Positions 23,736 to 34,441 of a stretch of DNA of 64,000 bases are shown in pieces. The stretch spans positions 22,802,824 to 22,866,823 of the forward strand of contig NC_088801.1 of the NCBI RefSeq assembly GCF_011386835.1, in the 5' to 3' direction. Under the pieces are notes generated by a model, which saw nothing but the letters and a program-made list of their open reading frames with translations, was not told where the DNA came from and did not search any database. A program made the position numbers and the translations under genes. This DNA comes from Chrysemys picta bellii. Taxonomy: Eukaryota; Chordata; Testudines; Emydidae. The first letter of the stretch is position 1; the number at the start of each line of letters is the position of its first letter.

Positions 23736-26700
23736 AGTACTGTGTAATTAATGAGTTATGTTTGTCCTTTGATAATGAACACTGGTAAATATGTTCTCTT
23801 TCTTAAGTGCTGAGATTCAGCTAGGTAACTGACATAAACACTAATGAGTATTAGGCAAGTAATTCCCAATGTGTCTTCAAGAGCAGAGACCCTTCGATAT
23901 AGCCCACATACCATCTCATGCCCAGAGTTTGACAGGAACATGCAGAAACCTCTTTGAGCTCTCCCTGGAATACAATAAGAAGGAACATGAAGGGAATATG
24001 CGATGCACCTCTAGTTCACCAGTTTAAATTTAGCCTGTTTTACTGATGCTCAAAAGTCATGACCATTTGACCCCTATTAAATGACAAGCTGGTTTCACTT
24101 CAGTTTTCAATGGACAGGTGTCCACATAATGAAAGTCGTCATTACAATTGGCACCCTTGTTTGCAGTCGTAATAGAGAGACCAAGGATTCAGTGTGATGG
24201 CGACAGAATTAACCTCTCAACCTTATAGGTGATCTCTCTAGGTCAGACTTGAGGCACTTTGCAGAGTAGTATGGGGAAGCTTGCACTGTCACTGCCTTTT
24301 CTGTATTTTATTTAATGGATAAACAGAGAAATTTAGTCTACAAGGGTGTCAGTCTAGGACTGTATTTGAATACTGCTTTTTTACATGCATTAACTGATTT
24401 GCGATTTTAATTTTAACTTTTTTTAAATGTAAAGCCATGTTTTACAATCTTTCTAAAAAAGCAAAGTGCATTTTACTATTTTTCATTTTGCCTTGTAAAA
24501 TATTTCTTCAGAATTCATAGTAACTTCAATCACACTCCATCACTCTGTTTAGTTGTTCCTTTTAGATGAGCACATTTTACTGTATCCAAGTGCATTACTA
24601 ACAAACCACAGGTCGGCACCAGATGGGCAGGTGAAAATGTGATTCTGAGGTGTGTGATGACGGTTCTGTATCCATAATACATTCATCCCAAGGTTCACTT
24701 GTGCATCTGTTATGTATGTAGTTTTTCTTTTTTTATTAGTACCCTTTAGAGATATTTATGCAGGTGATTTCCTACAACTAAAAGACTATAAAAGAGGAAA
24801 AAGTGAACAGGGGTCTTTAAGGTGGCACCACAAAGAGAGTGAGACATGCACATTGCTAGTAAATGTCTCTGTCTCATATAACATTCAGAAGAATATAATA
24901 GTATAATTATTCTCTTTAGTCCATTTTGGATTGATATTTGTTTGCATATTAATACTGATTACGAAGTCTTGTATTTATCAGGTTATAGCTAAACTAACTG
25001 TTGCTGTATGTAGAAAGACATGAGGTGGGGCGCACGACCTTGCTTTCTCACTAGTTTACAAAAGACTCAGAGGGCTGGCAAGCCCAGACCCAATCCAGGT
25101 GTTTGAATTCCCTAAATATTCATTTGTGCCTAAACTTTCAAATGTCATGGGTGTGGAAAGGACATTTAACTCCTCAAACCAGACATTGTTCAGGTTTTAA
25201 AACAGAAATATTTTTTATTTAAAATGTTGCCATTAAATTGTTCCCAACCAGCAGTTTTATGTAAGTTTCCTTTTGTTATTTTCCTATATCTGTTGTTTTT
25301 TTATTATTATTAAAAAAAAAATATGTCAAAATCTTTAGTGCTCCCTTTGTTTAGTGACATTGCAAAAGGGGTTTCATGCAATTGAAATCATTTTCATTTA
25401 AAAACAGGAAGATTATATATGCAAATTCTTTATTGAAAATAGAAAAAAGCAGTAAGGTATCCTTGGTTAACTTTTTAGTTATTTAAAAGTAGCCTGTTGG
25501 AGATTGAATATTTCTATGTTTCACTAGAGCCTTTAAATATAAAAGAGATATGAGACTATATCTGACACCATCAGGCATATTATATTAAAATTTATGAACA
25601 ACTTCATCAAAAACCACTTTCCCTCTCCTGCATAGAGACAGATTTGTTCTGACATAAACGTTACATGGCTGGTTGCAGCCTCAGATTAATGCGAAGACCC
25701 TGGCGATTCCTTTTAGACGTTATTTTATGAAATAATACCTGTCAGCTGCTGCCTGATCCCAGAAAAGGGGGCAGGTTTTCCAGGTCATCCTGCCATCTGT
25801 CAACTAAAGCTCATCTGTCCCTCCACATTACCACCTGATCTGTGCTAACAGGCCTCACAGGGAGGCCTGCTTCATTGGCCCAGTGGGAGCCAGGCAAAGA
25901 GACTATGTGAGGACATCACCTGTGATTCCGAGATTTAATTATCACTGAAGTGATGAAGATGTGCACACAGATTGAAATGCTTTTGAATAAATTCATGGCT
26001 CTAGATAGGCTTCTCCCCCCCTTTCTTCCCCCCCCCCAGTTTGCTTTACCAGTTCCAACAAAAGCCTTCTGATTCCATCCTATTTGGGTTCTACTAAAAG
26101 CACTGTAAAAAAATCCAAATTGGTGTGTTTAATAATCAAAGTCAATGTAAATGTTACTGCAACTGGGGTGCATACACTCCCAGGAAAATTACCTCTGTCT
26201 CATACATGGCCTTTTACAGAAAACATTATTATTTTCTGTAAAGGTTCCTTGTTAGCAAATTCCTAAGCTGTACTGATTGTTGCTAGCTGAAAAATCAGGT
26301 TTCATTGTAATTCCAGCCTTTTACCTATGGTTTTATACACAGCCTATGTTAGCAGTAGTGCAGAGTTACCTGGAATATCCTGTGGAGAGTTAATATGAGG
26401 GTTCATAGTAGTGTTAGAAGTGCTACAGAATGTAAGAGGTAAAGGAGGGCATAGAAATCCACTGGAAACCCCAATGACTGCGGGCTCGCTCTCTCTCCCT
26501 GAATCAATACACTGTACAAAAGTTATTACAGGTCTAGGCCTTTTTACTTCAAAGCTGCTTAGGCAGTATGTGGCATTAATTCCCTCCTGTACAAAAATGT
26601 AGTTGATAATCACCAGGCTGAGGAAAGGATTTAGGACTAGAACAGCAGATTTCCTCACAGATTACAGACTAAAACCTAGTTTCTTGGGATAAATCAGGAT

Positions 26701-27436
26701 AATTAACTGTAGTGAAATATGTTACCCTTGTTGATTCATACCCTTCTGATACTTTTCTTAGGTGCAACTGCATAGAAACATTTATACCATTATGTGAGGG
26801 AAGATCTTATTTCCTCCTGGTGCCATAGCATGCTACATTTCACAAAACAGATTTCTTTATCTTGGTTGTCAAATGTGTGCCTTCAGTTTCACAGTAAATT
26901 ACAGTATCGGGCAAGCATTCAGCAGGTATTGAAACCTTTAGTCTTGTGGCTGCAACTATAAAGGCATAAATGAAAATGGTATGTTAGCCACATAGAGACC
27001 ACCCTTGCTACAAAAATGTATTTGACAGTCAATACTCTCCTAGAGTTGGCTGTGTTCACCTATAATTCCAGTGCTGTGTGGGCAACATTATTATCAGAAA
27101 CCACATAAGCATTGTATTAAATTAATTCTTTAAAAAATCTTTTTTAGTTATGGATCCAGGACTCTTGTTTTTGCCAGTATGTTCCTGTCACTAAAATCTT
27201 GTTCTTATGTTACTTCATGTTGGGAATAAATGAGAATGCTGAATTTCTCTTCACATTCAATCCATAACCACCAAGCAGATTCCTGGAGTGAATGTGTGAT
27301 CTTTCCTATTTTTTTTTTTTACATTAGTGACAGGACTGTGTTAGGACTCAGTTTAGAAAGAAGCCCCAGTTAATTGAAACTAGTTCTTTGAACAATCAGT
27401 TCAAAGATCTTTAAAGAATAGAATAAAGTATGGAAT

Positions 27437-27528
27437 GATGTAGTGATCGAAGCACAGAACTGGGAGCCAGGATCTCCTCTTTCCTAATCTTGGCTCTGCC
27501 ACTTACTCATTTGACCTGGGGCAAAAAA
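27437..27528 (+). mobile_element. MIR SINE, left (tRNA-derived) part
   Basis: GAGCCAGGATCTCCTCTTTC then TTGGCTCTGCCACTTACTC and TTTGACCTGGGGCAA are the ordered 5' blocks of MIR. The element stops where the next block (CCTCAGTTTCCCC) should begin. That block is found 348 bp further on. Confidence 0.65.
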
Positions 27529-27875
27529 TTTAGGACTGGACTGTGGCTGATCCCTGTATGGTCACACAAACATAAACACTCATCATAGAAGGACCAGTCA
27601 AAAATATAGTTCCTGTGCTCTTCTGAGTTCAAGGACTGTTCCTGAATAACTCCCTCAATAGGGACAAGGATAAGGTGGGGTCATTGTCTCATTTGACTCT
27701 TATCAGCCAGAAAAAACTGGCCAGCCACAGAAGGGACTGCATGTGTAACTCCCATAGGTGTTGTGCAGCAGCCATGCTTTCCCTGCAGTGCTGGAGTTCT
27801 TCTGGTGGTGCAGCTCCATACCTCCCATCATGCTAGGCTGTGGCTTAATGCCACAGTTTAGATCATAACGTACCA
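27529..27875. repeat. Unidentified insert splitting a MIR
   Basis: About 347 bp separate the two MIR halves. I see no terminal inverted repeat, poly-A or coding signal. A minus-strand frame at 27703-27891 crosses into the MIR and is not a gene. It could be a decayed retroelement fragment or older unique DNA between two unrelated MIR pieces. Confidence 0.35.
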
Positions 27876-27985
27876 GCCTCAGTTTCCCCAACTGTGAAAT
27901 GGTGTTAATAATACTTATCTACCTCCCATGGATGCTCTGAGGATTAGTTAGTATTTGTCTAGAGCCCTGAAGATGAAAAACATTT
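27876..27985 (+). mobile_element. MIR SINE, right part
   Basis: CCTCAGTTTCCCCAACTGTG, then GGTGTTAATAATACTTATC and CTGAGGATTAGTTAG, are the ordered 3' blocks of MIR. They are in the same orientation as the part at 27437-27528. Confidence 0.65.
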
Positions 27986-28999
27986 TATATCATTTTCAAA
28001 GGGAGAAGAGTTACAGCATATTGTGAAATTGTACGCGCAGTTGAAATGTGCTTTGGAAAGACAACTTTTCATTGTTGTTGTTCAAGAGGTTGCCTCCTGT
28101 TCTCCGAGAGATGGTGTAGATATTTATGAGGCTGCCATTTTGCTCTAATCCCAAAGTAAAGTTCACATACCAACACAGAAAATGTACTTGCCCGGAACTC
28201 CAGATGTCTTTGTGTCAACCAATCCTCTGTTCCCCACAGAGATAGCATTCTATTGATGCCCTTTTATTTGCAGTAGTAAGGAGGATTTATTTATTTATTT
28301 ATTTTTGAACTATATTAATTTTAAAATAATGGAGCCATAATATGGGACCTTTTAGTTTTGCACTTATTTACTTCAAAACAAATGGAGAAAGCCAGTTTGT
28401 TTATTTCCAACAAACTGATATTTGATTATAAAATAATGTGGAATTTGAAGTTTACAATATGTTTTAACATGTATACTTCAAGAAGTGTTTTATGGCGTCA
28501 GGGTAGAGATGGGATAAGCAGTGACAATCTGGGTTCTGGAGTTGTGTTTAGTTCTGAATACTAATTTAGATTAGTACACAAATGTTATGCTTGGTGGTTT
28601 TACTTGTTCACATCTCAAAACCACAACATACTGCTCTTCAGCATCTGCTTGTACAAACCCAGGGACATGATATTAAGGTTGTTGGAGGTCATAGTTAAGG
28701 TTCCTTGACATCTGCCTTTGTTCTATTTGGTGTTAGCCATGCCTAACAGATGTCTGGGTCATAAGAACTAAAAAATTGTCAATCTTAGCATGTTTATCAT
28801 AAAAAATAACAGAAAAGTCTGCAGTGAATCATAGGATAGAGGAGACTGATAGAGAATCCCTTTGATAGCTCCCTGATCTTTTTATCTGGTTATTTGTTTG
28901 TGTGTCATTGCTTTTGTGTGTGGTGGTGGGAGGGTTCCATAAACTTCTGTGCTGATCCTCTCCTAGCTGCATGTGTTTCCTGAAACCATTGTCATTTCC

Positions 29000-29390
29000 A
29001 TGCCTATTGGGCTCCTTTACTCTGTTGATTGCCAATTCACAGCTATTATCAAATTGACTGATTACTGCTTGCACATTGATCTGCTTTCACTACATTGATT
29101 GTCATTTACGTGTTTGTTTGATCTGTTTTACCTTATTGAGTTACTATATTGAAAGAAATACTGTCTTCCATTATATTGGATATATTGTATATTGTATATT
29201 GATCTGCTGTTGCTGTATTGATTGACATTTTTCTATACATTGTTTTGCCATAACAGTTCCACCAAATTACTGATCTTATTACTATATTGAGTGCCATCTA
29301 TTTGCTTATTGATTTATTTCTATCATATTCTTTTTTATTTATCGTCATAATTCTCCTACTGTTACTGTGTTGATTGCTACATTTCTATTT
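29000..29390. repeat. Degenerate tandem array, unit about 55-80 bp
   Basis: The block TTGATCTGCTnTTACTATATTGATTGnCATTT recurs in order, with variation. Copies are near 29013 (TTTACTCTGTTGATTGCC), 29074, 29127, 29198, 29268 and 29350, so spacings are 53-82 bp. The copies have drifted and have gained small insertions such as ATATTGTATATTGTATATTG. No gene is present. Confidence 0.55.
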
Positions 29391-30581
29391 GCCTTAAGAC
29401 TGACTCCAATTGCTTTGATTGTTTCATGTTTTCTGTCACCCATTTTAACTGCTGAATATTTATTCATCTCAGTTTTTCTCCTCTCCTCCCACCTGCCTCT
29501 TACTCATTTTTCCCCTCTCTTTGCTTGCACTTTTTGCGGCTGTTTTACCTCCCCCTTAGCATTTTAGGAAATACTCAGATACGTGGTGATGAGTGCATAC
29601 TGCATAGAAAACTGGACAAATAGAAGTACCTTCCTTGCCTACATATATGTAGTGCTCACTTTCACTTCCTTCTCTTTCTCCCTATCCCTGCAGCTGGTGG
29701 CACCTTCCTAATCGAATCCCCCTCTTCACTACCACAATGTTCTTTATTCCTTTCCTTGTGCCAATCTAACATCTTTTTAAGCCCTCATTTTACTTGATCT
29801 ATCTACTCCTTTAATGCCATTGATTATCCCCTCCACCCTTTCCCCACCTGAATTCCCATCATTGTGTACTCTACTGGTTCTAATGTTGTACAACTAACTA
29901 TGTCTTCATTTTCTTTTCTATGGATTCCTCTTCCTCTACTTTGCCTCTTTGTTAGAATCCCTCTGGGCTTTATTCTGGTGTACCTTTCTATCCCCTCCCT
30001 AGTTATCTCATTTGTTAACATGGGTTGAGCAATCATTTCAATTTGGAAGTTTCCCAAATCTGTCTTTTCAGCCTCCCACCTTCATCCCTGTTGTTCTGAT
30101 TTCCCTTCTTGGATGTCTCACTATCACTTCAAGCTGAAAATATCTAAAACTAGTCTTCCTGGTTTCCCCATAAACCTTCTCTATTACCTTCTTGTGTTAT
30201 TGCTGTTGCCTACCCCAGTGGTGGCTCACATAGACTGCAAAAAACTGGGGTTGGAGGGGGCAACAGGTTGGGAAGAAACCATCAGAAGACACAATTATGC
30301 CAGTAGAAATTTGTCACTGCAGCTAGTCACTCCAACACTGGAGGTCGAGCAAGGCATGGTGCGGAGCAGCCCAGGCACTGCTGCACTTTCAGCAGATGGA
30401 AAAGGGAAGCAATGAGATGAACAGCTCAGGCAACTCTTGGGATGAGAAGTAGCAGGGACCAGAACACTTCGGACATTTTATTTTATGTTTTTTAGAATGG
30501 GAGGGAAGATGAAGCTGAGTGGTCGGAGCTGCTACACACATTACAGGACAGGTAGAGGGAGCTGGAAATAAGGTGCCTCCA

Positions 30582-30785
30582 AAGCTACATCTACACTGCA
30601 GCACTTACAGCAGTGCAGCTGCGCCTCTGTAGTGCTTGTGGTGGAGACACTCTAAGCCGACGGGGGTGAGCTCTCCTGTCGGTTTAATAACTCCTGCCTC
30701 CATGAGAGGCAGTAGCTACGTCTGCGGAAGAAGCTTTCTCACCAACATAGCACTATCTACACCTAGGTCGGTATAATTTATATCT
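30582..30785. mobile_element. Harbinger-type MITE fragment (probable)
   Basis: The sequence starts GCTACATCTACACTGCAG and carries internal CGACGGGGGTGAGCTCTCC / AGTAGCTACGTCTGCGG blocks and CTATCTACACCTAGGTCGG. TCTACAC-type motifs and CCGACGGG/CCCGTCGG pairs mark an abundant turtle MITE group that I associate with PIF/Harbinger. The right terminus is missing. The superfamily is from memory. Confidence 0.5.
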
Positions 30786-31980
30786 GTCAGGTATGTGGAT
30801 TATTTAAACCTGCTGCTCCTTTCATAGGAAGGACTGTGGTGTGAGGAACAGAGGCCCTAGAGAGGGACCGGGTTTAGTGATGAACAGTCATTTCATAAGA
30901 GATCTGCTTTAGTAAATGGCTTATTATACTGACATTTCTTTTTCATCTCTCTTTGTCTTTCCCGTTTTCACCTTTTGTGATTCTTAGGCCATATCAGCTG
31001 GGTGTATGCTTGTGTGAAGCTGAAGTGTAATCAGTATTAAAAGCTTGCATTTACTTGAAGTAAATTTCACACCCTTTTCTGAATAAAGACTACAGATCAG
31101 CTATATTCAGACATATTTGTGACTCAATCCCTAAGAATCTAGTAATGTAACCCTTGATGTGACTTCCTGGGATCCATTCCCTTGTACAGTAGAACCACAC
31201 CAGTTCTACTACCTTGTGGATTTCCATGGTTGTGATGGTGAGAGCTTGATTTGCCACTTAGTGCACAAAGTAGATGACAGGGTCTTTGGCTGCTTGTGGT
31301 ACAAAATACATTTTTATCACAATCATATTGTAATATTTGTGTTTCTACAAACCAAGTTTGAGGCACCACTGACTGCTATAAAACTCACTTTGTATTATAG
31401 TAGGTAGCTGACTGATACTGGGAATTTGGGATGTGCACAACCAATTCAGTTTATATTTCATGATATGGAAAGAAAATCTGGGTTGCTGAATTTTTCTGGT
31501 TCATAAAAATGCAAAATAGCAAAACTAATAAGTTGGGGTTTATGTGTAGTTTGGCCATGAAACAAACTTTTCTGAGATATTTAATGAAAAGTGACATCAC
31601 TCTCATCACTATCCTGTTTTAAATTTAAACTGTTCTGCCTTGCATAATCAATTACTGACAGAAAATTGTAAAACCCTTAAAATTCTGAAATGGTTTCTGA
31701 TGTTTAATTATATAAGATTTTTGACCTGGCTAGGCAGATAATGTTAACACAGCTTTAATACTAAACAAGACTGAACATGTGTGTGCTTGACTTTTATTAA
31801 ACTCCTACTGAAGAAACAGATTAATTGGAGGCTGATTCACTGATGAACAGGCGTTAAAGACAGAAGGACCTTCTCACATTTTGTTCTGTTACCCAGGCTT
31901 ATGCCATCTCAGGTTGGCAAGGAGATCCCAACTGTAGTGTTTTGAAATGTAACTGAAAGAAATTTTAGAATAACAGGTGC

Positions 31981-32001
31981 AAAAAAAAAAAAAAAAAAAA
32001 A
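31981..32001. repeat. A21 homopolymer
   Basis: This is a clean run of 21 A. No SINE or LINE body is recognisable immediately 5' of it, so it need not be a retroposon tail. Confidence 0.8.
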
Positions 32002-34016
32002 GCAGCGAGCCATTTACAAAATGTTGATCTGATTCCTTTTTATTCTCTCTTGCCAATTGACCACCTGACACTTTATTGACACAGGTACTGCCCAGATAGG
32101 GTTTCACATAATAACGTTAAAGTGTAAATAGGATCATGGGAACCAGCATCTGTCATAATGACTTCTTACACGATTATTACTTCTGCCCCCCCATAACAAT
32201 TTTTAAGAAGATGTGTACAAGCTGTGATTAAACCACTTCAGATTAAACTCAGAGTAAATTGGAAAAAGTCCTTCTTAAAGCTCTAATTTAACAGTGCTTT
32301 ACATCCATCTGTAAAAGCAGAGCTTTGCTTCCAAACATTCTTTGAATAGCCCACTTCCCACAAGGTAACAGAGGTTAAAAATACAAATAAAATAGAGAGA
32401 AATCCAGGCCAAAGCATGTGTGAGATTAAAAGGGTGAAAGTACTGTAGTGGATAACTGTTTTCTTCTGTCTGAGCTTCTTATTCTGTTACACGGCACTGG
32501 AATAACTAAATCTAACATTGACACTTTTGTGCAAATCAGTATGTTATATATAACCATGTTCAAATCCTAATTTAGTTCTTTTTCCTTTCAATTATTTACT
32601 TCTATTCAGTTATTACTCTAGTTTCTTATCAGAATGGCCAGTGAAGCTATTGTTTGTAAATATATTTTGGCTTAACTAGAGTTGTGTGAAATGTTCACAA
32701 AAAACCCAAAATTATGTACAGTTTGCTTGCTTTTGAGCTGTATTTGTAGGAATTCAATGTTCAGATCAGGTCTACTGAAAGATTTAGCAGTGCTTACCAA
32801 CCCATTTGAGCAAATGTTGGTCCAGTTTCAGGGGAGGATGGGTTGATGTATAGGTGTGTATTCAGACCATGAGAAATTCATAGTTTTGTCTGGTTCTTGT
32901 GTGAAACTAGGAGTAACCATTTTAACACTGCATTTTTTATTTCATTCAGACCTGAAAATCAAAGTCAAAATTGATATGTGTGGGTGTGGAAGTAGAGAAT
33001 GGGGAATGAAATCATGCAGATGAAACACAAGGAAAATGTTTTCAAAAACAATGAAAACTGAAATCTCTGAGTTTCCTAATGCTCAACGTTTTAAATCATA
33101 CAATCTTAGGTCTTCCTTTCATTGAATGTTAAAATTAGTGGGCCAAAGTTCATCCCTGCTGCAATATACATAGAGTTGCATACACCATACATGCCCATTT
33201 TGTGTTATGATTTGGCCCATTTTATTTTATGATTATTTAAAACCCCAAACATTAGAAATTAATATCATAATTGAAATCATGAGCTAATTACATTTTCTTT
33301 TAGATTTAATTATGATTTTCTGCTTATTACTGTTCAAAAATAGCAAATAATATTGGAATTATTGTTACAGTTGTGCCCAGGATTAAGGGTACAGTACCTG
33401 ATTTTCACAAATCAGTTACTAGCTCTTTATTGTTGGCAAAAAAAAAAAAAAAACCACCAGCCCCTGAATTGTGCAGGAGAGCTTCTGACCTTCTGAAAAA
33501 GAAAAATTACAATCAAAGGAAATAATTTAAAATAAGAACCTTATCAAATTTTTATGTCCTGACATACTTTCTGTCTTGCTAAATTTAAATTATGAACTGA
33601 CTGTCCAGCTGTGCACACTTCACCCCTAAACAAGATTACAAGAATTTAACATAAAATACAATATATGCACAGAGAGTTTTTAAAAAGTATTTCAATAGGT
33701 ATATAATATAGTAAACTTTCTGCCTGTGTTTGCAGCAGCTGATTGCTGATTTACTAATGCAGAACGAAAGTACAGGAGCTGAAAGGTGAACTTTTTTATA
33801 TTTCCACATTCCAAGCCTGGTAAAACTGTTCCGCTTGCTACATGATGTTATAAATATCAAGATTAGTTTCTTCTAAAATTACCAGTGCCAGCTGCATTCC
33901 TTTTCCCATGTAATATAGTATTCTGTTACCAATGTTCACAGTTTAACAAGAAGGGTTTTTTTCAATAAAATTGATAACAAAAATTAAATTTTAAAAATGT
34001 TTATATATATATAAAT

Positions 34017-34115
34017 TGGGATTACTTGACTGAGTTAAGCAAATGGGTATATAATATAATAATAATAATAATAATTAATAATAAACCCATTTGCTTACTC
34101 AGTTGAGTAGTCCCA
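34017..34115. repeat. Near-perfect inverted repeat with (AAT)n loop
   Basis: The left arm, 34017-34048, starts TGGGATTACTTGACTGAG and ends GCAAATGGGT. The right arm, 34085-34115, read on the other strand starts TGGGACTACTCAACTGAG and ends GCAAATGGGT. The arms differ at about five positions. The 36-bp spacer is an (AAT)n-like microsatellite. Confidence 0.85.
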
Positions 34116-34271
34116 TTATTATCACTGGACCTCATGGTGTAAGTAAGATGAGCAAAATTTAGCTCAAGGTGCTATCAGTAGTCACTTTAATTCCTTTTCT
34201 AGTCCTGATTGTTAGAGATGCTGAGCACCTACAATATTTCAGCAGCCTGTGAAATGCCTTTAAGCATTACC

Positions 34272-34341
34272 TGTGTGTGTGTGTGTGTGTGTGTGCGTGT
34301 GTCACACACCCACACAAGTGTACACACACACACTATGCACA
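34272..34341. repeat. (TG)n / (CA)n microsatellite pair
   Basis: A TG run of about 30 bp is followed within 10 bp by CA-rich repeats, so the two halves are self-complementary. Confidence 0.85.
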
Positions 34342-34377
34342 CAAATATATAGAATCTATTGTACTACATTTTAACTT

Positions 34378-34441
34378 CAGTGGTACTGCTCACATGTTTA
34401 AAGTTATGTGTGTGCTTAAGTACCTTGTTGAATCAGGGCCT
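34378..34441 (+). repeat. Dispersed ~60-bp old repeat, copy 2
   Basis: It begins CAGTGGTACTGCTCACATG, continues GTGTGCTTAAGTACCTTG and ends AATCAGGGCCT, parallel to the copies at 11991 and 38660. Confidence 0.5.

Larger units (their letters stand above)
21709..30581 (+). other. ARHGAP15: Intronic DNA with scattered old repeats
   Basis: This is mostly unique sequence. Repeats that could be placed within it are listed separately (23.3-23.7, 27.4-28.0 and 29.0-29.4 kb). The minus-strand 128-codon frame at 22835-23221 has no recognisable domain, no splice context and AT-driven composition. I treat it as chance. A candidate regulatory block lies at 25.73-25.99 kb. C-runs occur at 21371-21382 and 26015-26038. 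Confidence 0.5.

Noticed and set aside
31960..32010. Poly-A run as the tail of a processed pseudogene
   Set aside because: No gene-like sequence or polyadenylation signal precedes the A21, and no flanking target duplication is evident.
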